From Metaphire vulgaris (taxonomy: Eukaryota; Annelida; Clitellata; Crassiclitellata; Megascolecidae), in the NCBI GenBank assembly GCA_018105865.1, contig CM030832.1, forward strand, positions 10,318,156 through 10,382,155: a stretch of 64,000 nucleotides of DNA, written 5' to 3'. The position numbers and the translations under genes are program-made. The notes beneath the pieces were generated by a model. It was not told the origin of the DNA. It saw only the letters and a list, made by a program, of their open reading frames with translations, and ran no database searches. Of this stretch, positions 12,801 to 23,525 are shown in pieces (within the stretch, counting starts at the first letter, position 1; each line of letters starts with the position of its first letter).

Positions 12801-15800
12801 GGTTTTAAAGTGTTCTTCATGCACTTATTATTTATTATAAGATAATTCTCATTAGGAATCAGTTTTTGCAAGTGAGTTTTTGCAAGTGAGTTGATGTTTA
12901 TGCTTGAATTCAGGAGGTGCATAAATGTACACTGCAAAGAATATGAAGGCTTTTCTTATAGTTTAGCAGAATGAAGTTATGAACTCTTTATGAGTGAATG
13001 TTTATGAATTAGTCTTCATAAATGAATTAACACCAGTAATATGCTTGAAGCTAATTTCTGGTTAATAGAACTGCTGTTGATTCTAAAATAACTAATTGTG
13101 TATTCAGGTAACAATGATATATTCTAAAAATAAATTGCGAGAAGTATTATTGTGTATGTATGATCATTGGTGAGTTATTTGCATTGATTTATGGGTAAAA
13201 TTGAGTTCTTAGCACATTATCCAGATTATATGTGATCAATTCATTTGTTTGTGGTGACTTATGTTATATATTTTATGAAATTGTAGGCAAAATCTATTCA
13301 GGAAAGTGTTCAGAAGATAGAAACAACTAATGAGATTGTAAGTTTTTTAAATTTACTTAATTTCCTGTAGGTTGTTGCATTTTGATGGGTTACTTTGCTG
13401 TACTGAGAGTATTGGAAGATTTGGACAAAATTCATTGCCTCCAAAATTCTTGAAGTGTGTTGATGCTTGAAAATTATTAAATTTCAATGACTGCTTGAAA
13501 ATTTTAGTGATTAAAGTCTTAACAATATGAGAGCTTGAATCAGAATGAAACATTGTAGTAATGCTTTCCTGCTTATTGCATATCAGTATTTGATGAGTTT
13601 TGTGACAATATAAAAGTGACATTTTTACCAGCAATGACTCGCGTGATAATATTAAAGTTGTCGTGGTCATGCTAACATGCTTATCAATTTTTTCATGCAT
13701 TTAAAATAAATGAATTGAATTGTAATTTGCAGATGGTATTAGATTTTCAAGGTCCCTGTGTTATCTTTCGATATCAGACTAAAGCAGGTCAGATTATGTT
13801 GATGTTTCTTTTGAATGGATTCTGTCGCTGTTATAAGGCTGCAATTTATTGCATTTAGTGATTTTTTTCATCAATAAATTGAGCAGGGTTTTTAGTGCAG
13901 TTCCAGTTTTATGAGTTTTATTAACTAAAGGATCACTTGTACTGTGTATTTGCAATTTTGTCTTCTAAGATGGTGTAATTTTGAGCTTTATGGCTATTCT
14001 TAGGACACTTTTATGTTTTGCTGTTAATTGGCATTGAATAATGTGGAGCTGAAAAATGTTGGTTATATATTAAAAAACCTGGAGGTTTAGATAGTACGAA
14101 GTAAAAGTAATTGTAGCCACTTATGCTATTAGATTATTTGAGAAGCATTACTGGAATATTGAATTTTTATATGTACCGTATTTTCGCGCATATAAGCCGC
14201 GGCTTATACGAATTTTTACACAATTAGCCCCCTTGGTGCGTCTTATACCCGGGTGCGTCTTATCTAAATTTTTTGGAACATGAATAACTGTGCCGACGGG
14301 TCACCTAGAGCGCCGACAGGGCACCAGGAGAGCCGACGGGGCGCCGGCGGGACGCCGGGAGCGCCGACGGGGTGCTGGGACGCCGACGGGTTGCCGGGAG
14401 TGCCGACGGATCGCCTAGAGCGCCGACGGGTCGCCTAGAGCGCCGACGGGTTGCCGGGAGTGCCGACGGGTCGCCGACAGCGCCGCCGGTCGCTGGGGCG
14501 CCGGCGGGTCGCCGGGAGCGCCGAGGGGTTCGCACGGTTGCGGGAGCGCCGCCGGGTCGCTGGGGTTCGCCGACGGGTTGCCGGGCGTCGATGGGTCGCC
14601 GCTGGGGTCGCCGACGGGTTGCCGGGGGGCGCCGACAGGTTGCCGGGAGCGCCGACGGGTTGCCGGGAGCGCCGACGGGTCGCTGAGAGCGCTGACGGGT
14701 CGCCGGGAGCTCCTTTTGGTGCGTCTTATATGTGGGCGCGTCTTATTCATAATTATTTTAACACAAATCAACAAAACCCGCGTCTTATACGCTGGTGCGT
14801 CTTATCTGCTGGTGGTGGTGCGTCTTATACGCTGTGGGTCGTCTATCTGCGGGTCGTCGCTGAGTGCGTCTTATCTGTGGTGCGTCTTATATCTGAAATT
14901 ACGGTAAACAATTTGTTTATGAGTCTGTTGCTTGATTTATGCCTACATGGCCCATTTGTTGAAATCTATTGATTTTATCATATCATAAGCAGCACCTTGC
15001 ATTTCATGGTGAATTAATCGATTAGCGAATACAGTGTATACAGTTTAAAGTGTGCTAGTGCATTGGAGTAGTGGTATGAGTGTTGCATGCATTTGGAGGA
15101 TCGTGGATATGAATCTGACCATAGCCACTGTGTAGCTATGGTCATGTATTGTTTAAATTGTTCATCTTCCAATCTTGGACAAGTTGCTCATCCCTAATTG
15201 TCTGAGGGAATTGGAAACAGCCTCACCCATCTCATTTCCGGGCAGTGAAACTCATCACCATCACCAGTGCGTTGACTCTTTTGATGCGAAATTATTTCAA
15301 TGCCGTGATGTTGACGTTGACTTTTGTTGGCATTTGCCTCAACAAAGTTAACTCTTCTGTCACTATACACAACTTTATGAAGTTACAATTTCATGACAAT
15401 GAAATGGCAGAGCAAGGTTACAGATGATTTTCTGAAGAAGTGTGTATACAGTTTCTTCTTGGTCTTTCCTGGCTAGATAGATTGTTGTCTGAATTGCATT
15501 GTTTTAGACAAAGGAGTTAGTGGCGATGCACAGAAAGATTTGGATGCTTGTTCAAAGACCAAGTTGTTTCCAGTTGAAAATGATAGCGATCCTTACTTTG
15601 ACACATTGAACATTTGGGTATGATTCATAACACTGCTTATCAATTTTGAGTTGAGTTCTGTATCACATATGAATTTAGTTGGTGATATTTTCAGCGTATT
15701 GAGTCTTACGTTGGAGTTAGTGTTTGGATGCTACTTGTACCTTCTTAGAAGGGAGTGAACTGGATTGAAAACCTGGCTGTGATAGTGTTATTTTCAATTT

Positions 15801-18800
15801 ATAGTTGGCAGAAACCTTGAAACGTGAAGTCCCTGAAGTTCATGTCACTGCTGTTGACATTGAGAAAATAGGTCTTTGCATTCGATTTGCTCCACTGGAA
15901 ACCAGTTACAGTATGCTACAGTCTCTTCACTTTTACTTGCATTGTGTTGTTACAATTTGTTAATGTTATTTTATTTACAAGATGACTTTAACTTACTTAC
16001 ACAATTCTTTCGGATTGGAATTAGGATGATATTTAGTCCAATATATGTCTTGTCATGCTCGATATTTGCAAATGCAGACTTATGCGAAAGCACATATGAT
16101 ACCTTTAATTGCATGATGCTGCTACACACCGGTGGTTATTGTTTCATGCTGGCAGTAAAATCTGTATAATATTTCATAAAATAAAATCTAAAGACTTATT
16201 TGTTTAGAAAATCTTATTCTCTTCAGCCTTAGATTGTTTTCCATTCATTTTTTGTTTTTTTGTTTTGATGACTGTTATTTTATTTATTTTTATTGATCTA
16301 TGTAATGTGCCCTTGCTCCTGACATTTTGGTAATATGGCACACAAGATATCAGTTTAATAATAATAATAATAATAATGATAATAAAATAAGTGTTTGTAG
16401 AATATAATAAATTTTTACTATTTATTCCAGCTCTCAATTCATCCACAATTTTTAAGACATCAAATGATGATATCACACAGTTTCTTGACTGCCTTGATCA
16501 TCACATTAAAATTCTGGATGCTACTGTTCATATGCGGAAAGATTTCCAGGAAATCGTGGAAAGTCAAGATAACATGCAAATTGTTCATCTTCCAACATGG
16601 GCTGGATTGGGTGCAGTGCAGTGAGTAACAGAATCAGATTATCAACTTTCTCGCATCATAGGATATGGATTGGTAAAATTATGTCACAGAGATCACATTA
16701 CTGTAAAACCTATTTTAAGCTTTGTTGCATTTACTATGAACAGTGACTATTATGAGAAATATATGTAAGTTGTTATAGACAAGCAAATGACAGATTGAAA
16801 AAAGCAGAAACGATAATGGTGATTTATGTATTTGCATTGAATATTTCTTCAGGTACATTCCTGATGCATGGCTTAACAAATTGGATGATCTCTCAGAGCA
16901 AGGAAAGAATGAAATTAACACATTAAATCATCAGATGGTAAACCAGTTGAAGTCAACAGATTCTGCATTTTCTCTGGGTGAGCAACTTTTCAGATGATGT
17001 CGATGTAGACATCCAGATTTGAAGGTTCATCAGGCAATACTGCATTATGATTATATACTAGAATTCAGGGATGGGCAAAGTGCGCCCATGAGATGAGGCG
17101 AAGCCCCTTTTGTGCGGCTCATCGATCGAGGCAACGACCAATCCAATTCCAATTCCAGAATGACCAATCAGAACGCTCACTCAGCCAACCAATTTGGCAT
17201 TTGAAGGTAACCAATCATGAACGCTCACACAGCCAACCAATCTTAATTATCAGAACGCTCACACAGCCAAACAATCAGAACAGTCGGAACGAAGACTACA
17301 ATCAGATTCAATCACACAGCCAACCAATCAGAACGCTCGAAGGCAACAGACATACGGATAACGATTTTAATGTAATAGATGATCAAGTAATTATATATGA
17401 TGTAGCCAGCAGTCTTTGAGAAAGCCCTTAAAATTATTCCTTTAAGTACAAATGAAGTCAATTGCACTAAAAGAAAAAAATGAAATTATTGCATGTTGCA
17501 AGTATACAGCAAATGAATAAAAATGTTCCTTTGTCTTTTATTTAATGCTTGACCTTTGTATTAATTTCAGTCAGTTTTTTATTGTACTAACTGCATAGTT
17601 TGCTTGTCTTATGCATGGTGTTTTGCAGGGTGGAATAGCACAAGATGTTTTGGTTTATTTATTTTGCTTTAACTAATGCTTCCTTTTGAGAAATGGTTTT
17701 AATTTTAGAAAATGTTTTGAAAAACTTAATTTCACTTTGACATATAGGTCAGAGTGAGGCCGGCATGTACTGTGTTCGATTTGGTCTTGTAACAATGGAA
17801 ACTGATCTTGAGGAGCTAATAGCTATTGTATACACTGCAGGAAAAGATGTTGAGGAGTCCTCTAAGGTTTTTATTACTTTCTATTTGTAGATTGTTTTGA
17901 GTAAAAATTATTTGACTGCATAGACATCGACAAATAAGCAAATTCTAAGTGAATCTGAAGTTTTTATTTCAGTAAAGTGTTGCCAATGTTTAAAAATATT
18001 CAATTAAAATTTTACAGGACAGTGACTTTAGGCATCATTTATCAGAAAAGTTTTAAGGTTCTTAAAGTGAACAGAATTTTTTTCACCAAATTACCTACTT
18101 GGCTTTAGGGGGTGCGTTGGAGTAGCAGTAGGATTTGGGAAATGCAACCGGAGGGTAATGGGTTCGAATCTGACCCTAGCCACTGTGTAGTGACCTTAGG
18201 CAAGTTGTTCACTCCTTAATTGCTCTGTACTTAGGATTCTTCACTTTGTGAATGATCTAACATGTGTTAACAACCATGTAATAATAATTATAATGTATAC
18301 ACTCGTGCAGATGTTTGATGTTTGGCATTTCGATGTCTTTTTGACACGATGTAGAATTATTTATTATACGTAGTGAAACTACAGTTTTCTCTTTAAGACA
18401 ATTTACAGGGTGTAAAAATATTTATTTTCTATTCATTGCCTTCATCTTTACATTGATCTGTAATGTGTTTGAGATGTGATTTTTAAGATTGCACCTGCTG
18501 ATGAGCAATATGCTATTTAATTCAAATTAAACTCGTCCAGCAGATGATGCTTGAGCGATTCTGTGTTTTTATGCTTTACGAGTTCATGCCTATTATGCCA
18601 ATATAAAGAAACTTGGTATGCAGAATGTATTACAGATGGTTTTCATTCACCTATGTAAGATTATTAGGTTATAAGACACCATTTTATAAAAATGTCATGA
18701 AAATGCTCTGATGCTCATATTTTGGACCATAAAGGGCTGTTACTTTAAATAATTCTGAGTTTCTCTACATCTTTGTCTTATGTCCTCAAACAGGCTACAT

Positions 18801-21800
18801 ACCAATATTTTCAAAATACATGACATTGGGATGAAAACAAAACTAAGAATTCTCAACACTTGTGTAATACCAATACTAATTTATGTATGTGAATCTTGGA
18901 CCATAAAAAAAGAACTGGAGAAAAAATTAATAGCAACAGAAAATAAATGGCTTAGAAGAATGCTAAGGATTGGATACAAAGAACATATAACAAATGAAGA
19001 AGTTAGAGAGAACACTGCAACCGAGCATCGTGGAAGTTATCAGAAAAAGAAGAATGAAATGGACTGGACACATACTCAGAATGGAAGAAATAAAAACACA
19101 AAACGAATTTTCAACTACAAACCAGAGGGAGAAGATCTAAAGGAAGACCTAAAAGACGATGGGTGGACGGTTTGGAAGAGGATCTGCACATGGCAGGGCT
19201 GAATCTCAATGGAAAAACTGACGGAAGACACCGAATGACTTAGCAAAGGACAGAGAACTTTGGAGAGATGTCATGGAGAAGTCAATAGCTGGACACAGCT
19301 GGAGGGTGAAGACCTGACCTGGTGTCTTATGAATGAAGACTTTAACAGCTCTTCCAAATTTTAAGCTATATGTAATTGAAGTTTGACCTTTAGGTGATTG
19401 CTTGGATTTCACGTTTATGGTGCAAAACAGAATATGCCATTGACATCTTTTAAGTTAGCTTTTCTTCATTAATTATAAGAAATACAAGTAGATTGTGCAA
19501 AGTTGAAGGAAATAATAACTTTTGTTGTTCCAGTTTTTGGAAACTATGTCCGATATCGTGAAGCAGGGAATTGTAAAAGCAGCCGAGGATCTGGTGAAAG
19601 AAAATCAAGAAAAGCTTCTGCAGGAGGTCATAGAAATTTGTTTTGATCAGAATCTATATTGTTGAATATATGTTCTGCATGGTAGCTATAGCTATGTGAT
19701 TTTGCTTAATCTACTTTTTTGTGTTGTCCTTTATTGGTTCTTGTTTAGCCACATCAGTTTATTAGTATAATGTACTTACTATCTGAGTAATTTAAAAATT
19801 TGGCAATGAGATCAATCACAAAGAAAAGTTGCAGAAACTCCAGAGAATGTAAAATTCCTCAGTGAGAGTGATATCCAAAACTCCAAGATTTGGACATATG
19901 AGCCATTTTAGACAGTTATTGATTTCCTATTGAGCAGCTGGTTGATTGTAAAATCTGTCTTTTGCCAATAAAATTATGCTTTATAATGAACTCAGTTATC
20001 TTAAGCAAGGCTTGTCTCTCAATCTGCTACGCAATCAGTCCACTAGACAGTAAGCATGACTTGCATTCCACATACTCTTGTACAGTCATTGGCAATAGGA
20101 TTTTTATGAGCATGTGGCCCCAGGATCAGGAATTCGTTGTTAACATCTCTTCACATAACCAGCACATCATCCTCTTTTAGATTCAGTTTTTAGAACATAC
20201 ATCTTTGGCTTGACCATTTCTGGTCTGCACACTCTTCCAACTTGACTTGGCTCTAATTCAGCTTGCATTTGAAGTTCTATCGGCTGATACCCCAGCATCG
20301 CAATAGTGATGCCATAGAAATTGGTCATTTGTTTCACATTTGAATTGGTTGAAGTTGATGCTTTATCAGAAACTTGAGGTTACTGATGTATTGTTTACTT
20401 TGTTAATGTTTTTTTGATTTTTCAGGGAGTTCTTAGACAAGTTCCATTGGTTGGCTCGCTTATAAATTGGTGGTCACCTCCTCCTAAGGATGCCATTAAA
20501 GGCAGAACTTTCAATCTTGCATCTGGTCAGACCATTAACTATATATTACTATATATAATAAATTTATAATACAGTAACATTTAAATAGCATGGACTCAGA
20601 AAACAGTGGCTCCTAGTTTGTAAAGACCACTATTTTTGCTATGGCCAGAAGAATCATGCATAATTTTTCCCTGTGAAGATTCTTATGGATTACTTGGACT
20701 TGGTTAAAATTGTCTTTTGATTAACCCGTAGCAAAATTCTGGACCCACTAAGCACCAAAACAAGTTAGCAAATACCTTTCAGGTGTTCAAATAGAAGAAT
20801 GCAATAAAAGTCATAATTTGACCTTCTTGCTACCATTTTTGTGGCTTGATTCCTTATTGTAGAGTAAATTAATACAGCCATCTGCAAGGTTTATTTATTT
20901 TTTCTTAGTTATCAGGTTTCATACAGTAGGAAGAGGTAGATCTAATGCCAAGAATGTAATATATCAGATTGTTCTTATCTTCATTGGAATTATAAATTAT
21001 GATTGACTTGCAAACAAGCCTGAGACAATATTTGACAACTGTTGCTTAAAGAAGTGAATGTACTATCTTGTACTATATTGTTTCCAAGCATCCAAGTTGA
21101 AATTTGGATTAACTAGATACACGGTGCTTCCTTTCTTTAAGAATGAAGAACTGACATGAACAGTTGCTTGTCTTGTATTAATTATATTGACTCATAGAGT
21201 CCTAATGTCTAATTGTAGAAAATGTTTCTACTAGTTATGGAAAATGTTTGTAATAACTATATTATTCATCACTGTTTGGTTGAATATTTGTAAAATCAGT
21301 TTGATCTTTCAATTTTTTGTCTACAGGAAAGATTCTAAGCACAGAAGATACGTACAAGTCCCACATCCAGATTCTTGAGTCAGTTCCTGAATTGTCGCCT
21401 AAGGTCCAAGATGGCCCCATGAAGATGAAGTTAAAACCTCCAAAAAAACATGCTGACCCTCTGCTCACTGGCTCAGATGGTGCTACAAGACATGAGGTTG
21501 GACAGGACGATGAACCAGTTGACGACCGTCATTCAGGGTTGTCTCCGCCAGTAGTTGATGGATTGTCAGTTTCTTTGTCAGATGGTGATAGAAATGAAGA
21601 AAGGGTCAATGGCAGGTTAGTGGATTACCAACTAATTTTTCACTACGTTGGTGACCATGGACCTCCACACCTCCCTGTTGTTTGTCAATTGTATTAGCTC
21701 TGCTGCTGATGTTATTATATCTTTCATGTCACTTAACAGGCTTTTGATAAAAGTCATTCTTTGCTTCCCTCTTGCTGTTTTTCCCTCCACCTTTTCAGTT

Positions 21801-22391
21801 ATAACGAGGTTTTCTGGCCCTTTTTTCCTCATTATTTGTCCGAAAAATTTGAGTTGCCTTTTCCTTATAGTTTGCATCAGTTTTTGTCATATATTTGCTA
21901 TTATTCCTTATGCAAGTACTAACACCAGATTATTTACAGTCAGATTCTTTGGTCCACATATATGGAATTCACTACCTACTATGCTTACTGACTTATTACA
22001 CTTGAATAAATTTAAATATAAATTAAAACAATATATCTTAGAAGAATAAAATGATTTATATATGTAGCCATTTACTTAAGAGATTAGGTAATAAATTATA
22101 TACTCCTGTTACATACTAATCCACCATTAATTAAATATACTTTCCAAATTACTGATATATTGACATTAAGACATCTGCCTACTTACCTGTATTTAGGATA
22201 CCAACTTATGGGAATTATAATCTCTTTGGTATCTCTAATCTCCAAATAGTACTAAATATTGTCTTAATACAGTTAATGTTGTTGCTATGTTAACCTGAAG
22301 CAATATAGTGTAATTAAGGATTTATAATACTGATTTTGCATTTTCTTTTTCTAGTGATCCTGCTGCTGGTGGTTCTGTATCTAGCACTTAA
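872..22391 (+). CDS. PDXDC1: PDXDC1 homologue, PLP-dependent decarboxylase-like protein (21 exons)
   Basis: Complete gene assembled from reading-frame continuity and GT-AG sites. Exons: 872-1102, 3971-4047, 5972-6046, 7480-7572, 8244-8399, 8798-8987, 10185-10317, 11132-11216, 11839-11953, 12479-12634, 13287-13337, 13733-13787, 15508-15617, 15805-15910, 16431-16620, 16853-16977, 17748-17866, 19534-19626, 20426-20525, 21327-21615, 22355-22391. The exons sum to 2586 nt (861 aa plus TAA) and every junction is phase-consistent. The match to vertebrate PDXDC1 (about 790 aa) is recognised in order: LQGSGRELKDIV (exons 3-4), AHFHEEEKEGLVRIC and PVIYISASA (exon 6), the PLP-fold core (exons 6-10), and RQVPLVGSLINWWSP (exon 19). 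The family is classed with group II decarboxylases, but no reaction is established. Motifs needed for PLP chemistry are missing: the usual N-P-H-K-W-L block reads NLCAWL (residues 372-377), and the WLH-D-A aspartate is Glu346. The start has A at -3 and G at +4. Exon 1 (77 residues) is poorly conserved and least certain; exon 9 has a weak acceptor but fits phase and alignment. Confidence 0.93.
2388..2648. mobile_element. hAT-type MITE, CAGTGGCGTAGC family
   Basis: The ends are CAGTGGCGTAGCCA and TGACTACGCCACTG. They are flanked by a perfect 8-bp duplication agtaagtt at 2380-2387 and 2649-2656. It lies in PDXDC1 intron 1 and is non-coding. The terminal 12 bp recall the CAGTGGCGGCTC family, so the two may share a transposase; that is inference. 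Confidence 0.87.
3049..3474. mobile_element. hAT-type MITE, CAGTGGCGGCTC family, copy 2
   Basis: The ends are CAGTGGCGGCTCCACC and TGGAGCCGCCACTG, with a perfect 8-bp duplication cttaccaa at 3041-3048 and 3475-3482. It is inserted in the opposite orientation to copy 1. At 426 bp it is longer because its centre carries a TATA microsatellite (about 3117-3175) and a short tandem array of a gccaaaattg-like unit (about 3180-3330). It lies in PDXDC1 intron 1. Confidence 0.88.
3510..3740 (+). mobile_element. Non-LTR retrotransposon 3' fragment
   Basis: Conceptual translation across frames gives the signature of the C-terminal tail of endonuclease/reverse-transcriptase retrotransposons: FGHIIRKEG, then a G-R-P-C-I-T-W-L-D block and a WTGIETEML block. 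The reading frame is broken, so this is a dead 5'-truncated copy in PDXDC1 intron 1. The clade is not assigned. Confidence 0.65.
4681..5200. repeat. Large foldback (inverted repeat) built from GGTCAATCGTCC units
   Basis: The left arm (about 4681-4856) is a chain of ggacgattgaccac-like units ending in a unique stretch through tgctgtctgctgca. The right arm (about 5024-5200) is its reverse complement in the same order, ending cctgtggtcaatagtcc. The arms are roughly 175 bp and nearly symmetrical. The spacer (4857-5020) is mostly an ATATAC microsatellite with its own dyad symmetry. Outer flanks also share AGCT...GGACT similarity. It is non-coding and lies in PDXDC1 intron 2. It may be a foldback-type transposon; no target duplication was identified. 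Confidence 0.85.
5521..5578 (+). repeat. Short 18-bp minisatellite
   Basis: The unit aaagggtgtatcacagg is repeated about three times in tandem (gaaagggtgtatcacag at about 5525, 5543 and 5561). It lies in PDXDC1 intron 2 with no other content of note nearby. Confidence 0.8.
6590..7170 (+). mobile_element. Non-LTR reverse-transcriptase fragment split by a hAT MITE
   Basis: Upstream of 6731 the frame reads YCQKWQLRPNSTKTVSQSS. Downstream of 7025 another frame reads LRQDFFRVDLGVTLDHANP followed by NDLMKL. These are consecutive blocks of Jockey-like non-LTR reverse transcriptases (Y-C-x-x-W-x-L-x-P-N-x-x-K-T ... Y-L-G-V-T-L-D). The interruption is exactly the hAT MITE at 6732-7017. The RT copy is also damaged by other changes and is dead. 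It lies in PDXDC1 intron 3. Confidence 0.72.
6732..7017. mobile_element. hAT-type MITE inserted in an RT fragment
   Basis: The ends are CAGGGTTTCCCAAA and TTTGGGAAACACTG (13 of 14 match as inverted repeat). The flanking 8 bp are ttttaagt (6724-6731) and ctttaagt (7018-7025), 7 of 8 identical. The interior carries CGACCCAC-rich subterminal sequence typical of hAT MITEs. The element is 286 bp and non-coding. Confidence 0.84.
8688..8746. repeat. AT-rich palindrome
   Basis: The left arm actaaatagaaatttataat and its reverse complement attataaatttctatttagt flank a TATATA centre, forming a 59-bp near-perfect dyad. It lies in PDXDC1 intron 5, about 50 bp upstream of exon 6, close enough to overlap the branch-point region. 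Confidence 0.85.
9159..9239. mobile_element. piggyBac-like TTAA MITE (in tandem unit 1)
   Basis: TTAA is followed by CCCCTTAACTGGGC, and the mirror end GCCCAGTTAAGGGG is followed by TTAA. The 18-bp arms, counting the TTAA, are perfect inverted repeats, 81 bp in all. TTAA target duplications with C-rich ends are the piggyBac pattern. Copies at 9534-9614 and 9907-9987 arise from tandem duplication, not fresh insertion. Confidence 0.72.
9534..9614. mobile_element. piggyBac-like TTAA MITE (in tandem unit 2)
   Basis: Same 81-bp element as in unit 1, with cgccccgag in place of cgatttgag just inside the left arm. Arms and TTAA boundaries are intact. Confidence 0.7.
9907..9987. mobile_element. piggyBac-like TTAA MITE (in tandem unit 3)
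   Basis: Identical in arms and centre to the unit 2 copy, confirming that units 2 and 3 separated more recently than unit 1. Confidence 0.7.
12151..12231. mobile_element. Possible TTAA MITE
   Basis: It starts TTAACTCTTAGACAATTGC and ends GGCAATTTAAGGGTTAA. The arms are imperfect inverted repeats bounded by TTAA, 81 bp overall. Size and TTAA boundaries match the element in the tandem units, but the arm sequence differs. Decayed or unrelated; low certainty. PDXDC1 intron 9. Confidence 0.4.
14174..14906. mobile_element. TACCGTATT-ended MITE carrying a GC minisatellite
   Basis: It begins TACCGTATTTTCGCGCATAT and ends TTATATCTGAAATTACGGTA. The short terminal inverted repeat is TACCGTAATT/TACCGTATTT-like, probably CCGTAtt with a TA target site. 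Subterminal direct repeats of ggtgcgtcttat recur on both sides. The centre (14292-14710) is a GC-rich 20-bp minisatellite. A related element is at 54602-55154. No transposase is encoded. PDXDC1 intron 12. Confidence 0.75.
14292..14710 (+). repeat. GC-rich 20-bp minisatellite
   Basis: About twenty units of gccgacgggtcgccgggagc with point variants (ttg/tcg, gggagt/tagagc). Early units keep strict 20-bp spacing; the middle is irregular. It is a CpG-dense block inside an otherwise AT-rich intron. Long open frames through it on both strands are products of the repeat, not genes. Confidence 0.9.
15050..15250 (+). mobile_element. tRNA-headed SINE, family A, decayed
   Basis: It shares tggagtag, an A-box-like start, then gatatgaatctgacc (decayed B box) and tagccactgtgtag, with the cleaner copy at 18106-18260. 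It lies in PDXDC1 intron 12, about 260 bp before exon 13. Confidence 0.65.
17070..17379 (-). mobile_element. Helitron-like 5' end, truncated
   Basis: On the minus strand it starts at 17379 with TCTATTACATTAAAATCG after an A. Next comes a gttctgattggttggctgtg-like subterminal array (ccaatcagaacgctc on the plus strand, about five degenerate units). The same organisation opens the fuller element at 41713-42390. The 3' CTAG end is absent. The far end carries gatgggcaaagtgcg, a motif also seen at the left end of the hAT at 25637, so the two repeats abut or are chimeric. PDXDC1 intron 16. Confidence 0.65.
18106..18260 (+). mobile_element. tRNA-headed SINE, family A
   Basis: Box A-like tggagtagcagtagg at about 18118 and box B-like ggttcgaatct at about 18161 are spaced as in Pol III tRNA promoters. 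They are followed by a conserved gccactgtgtagtgacctta body. Other copies: 15050-15250 and, reversed, 25140-25262. It lies in PDXDC1 intron 17. Confidence 0.78.
18780..19300 (+). mobile_element. Non-LTR retrotransposon C-terminal fragment
   Basis: A 140-codon open frame carries KLRILNTCVIPILIYVCESW, then LIATENKWLRRMLRIGY, then ITNEEVREN. This is the standard tail of endonuclease/reverse-transcriptase retrotransposon ORFs (usual form: Y-G-C-E-S-W-T ... R-R-M-L-R-I ... T-N-E-E-V). Frame shifts follow, with RRWVDGLEEDL-like residues in another frame. It is 5'-truncated and dead. PDXDC1 intron 17, same strand as the host. Confidence 0.85.
21632..21890 (-). mobile_element. Non-LTR retrotransposon 3' fragment
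   Basis: The minus strand reads TIRKRQLKFFGQIMRKKG, then VEGKTARGKQRM, then NREVWRSMV. It is the same C-terminal tail type as 34025-34360 and 45700-46015. It starts only 17 bases after PDXDC1 exon 20 and lies antisense in intron 20. Coding remnants only. Confidence 0.82.
21895..22050 (+). mobile_element. CR1/L2-like retrotransposon C-terminal remnant
   Basis: The plus strand reads NTRLFTVRFFGPHIWNSLP followed by FKYKLKQYILEE and a stop. This is the terminal R-x-G-x-x-x-W-N-S-L-P ... F-K-x-x-L-K-x-Y-L block of CR1/L2/Rex-type reverse transcriptases. It abuts the oppositely oriented fragment at 21632-21890. Confidence 0.75.
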
Positions 22392-23324
22392 CCAACGGAT
22401 TTAAAGTAGAATGACAACTGTGTATAAAGGCCGTGAGCATATGCACGTTCCAGCTGCCAGCTATGCAAATCTCTTTCGAGGTGGAAGAATGCTTGTACTT
22501 TTTAAGCCAAAAACTTTCATTACTGTATGTTGCAGGAATTGTTACATTGGGTTCTAAATGGTATTGACTTTTGGTGAAGTAGTTTTTTATGTTTGCAAGA
22601 ATTTGATTCCAGGTGAGGTTCAATGTAATTTGTTATGATTCTTGAATTGTTCTGTACAAACATTTTTATATGGAAACTGCTCTTATTCACTGTTTGGTGT
22701 GGTACAGAATTTGACTTGTGATTATCTGTTCACTTTCACTGTTAAACAGAGGGAAATGAGGCTTTTATGAGTCTGCCCAATTTTTAATTCTTAGGTGATT
22801 GTATGATTTCTCATAGGTCATTATAAATAACACTTTGGTACCAAAGAAACATTAATTTATGCTTCTGCATAATATTAGTGGCTTTAGTCTATCAGTTACT
22901 TTTAAGCATTATATATTCAGATAATTTACCAAATGTATGTAGCATGAAACTGATTTATTAACACGTTTGGTTAAATGTTTGCTTCTGTTAAGATTTATTA
23001 ACTTCACTAAAGTCACAGTTAAATTTTTACAATGTATATATGGTTTTAAATTACCATAGTAGACCATTTTTTGCTGCTCTATGTACTTTTGTTATTCTTC
23101 AAGAAGCTGACATTTGAAAAGATTTTTCCATCTGTGAATATGATAATCTAATTTATATGTTTTGACTGTTTTGATATCTAAAATGAGTTATCTAAGATAT
23201 AAGTTTGGTTTGTTCCATTCGTTACACATAAGTAAATCTTGGTAGTTGGTGCTTTTTGAGCAGACTGCCATAAATCTGATCAGTAAAATGGTGATTAAAT
23301 ATGCACTTTGGGGTTATGAAATGC

Positions 23325-23525
23325 TTTGGGATTCCTTGATGGCTCAGTTGGTAGAGTGTCAGCCCTGCTTGCTGTCAACTTGGATTCGATTCCAAGGCAC
23401 TCGAATGTCCACTGGCACAGAGTGGAAATTAATATGGTCTGCGTAACACTTAATATGGTCTGTGTAACACTTTAGGCTGATGAACAGTTCATTAATGTCA
23501 AGGCACTATATAAATGTAAGATTTA
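23325..23525 (+). mobile_element. tRNA-headed SINE, family B
   Basis: Box A tggctcagttggtagagtg and box B ggattcgattcc are correctly spaced. They are followed by a body with a short duplicated segment (taatatggtctgcgtaacact twice) and a gcactatataaatgtaag 3' end like those of CR1/L2 LINE tails. One good copy in this window. Confidence 0.8.

Noticed and set aside
14305..14972. Arg/Ala/Gly-rich frames of 76-173 codons on both strands
   Set aside because: They run through the GC-rich 20-bp minisatellite and MITE termini; open in many frames because the repeat lacks stop-forming words.
17093..17419. 108-codon frame rich in Asn/Gln/Ser/Arg
   Set aside because: It translates the ccaatcagaacgctc array of the truncated Helitron-like element.
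23325..23400. Possible tRNA gene
   Set aside because: Box A and B are good, but no complete cloverleaf with a paired acceptor stem is evident, and a SINE body follows.
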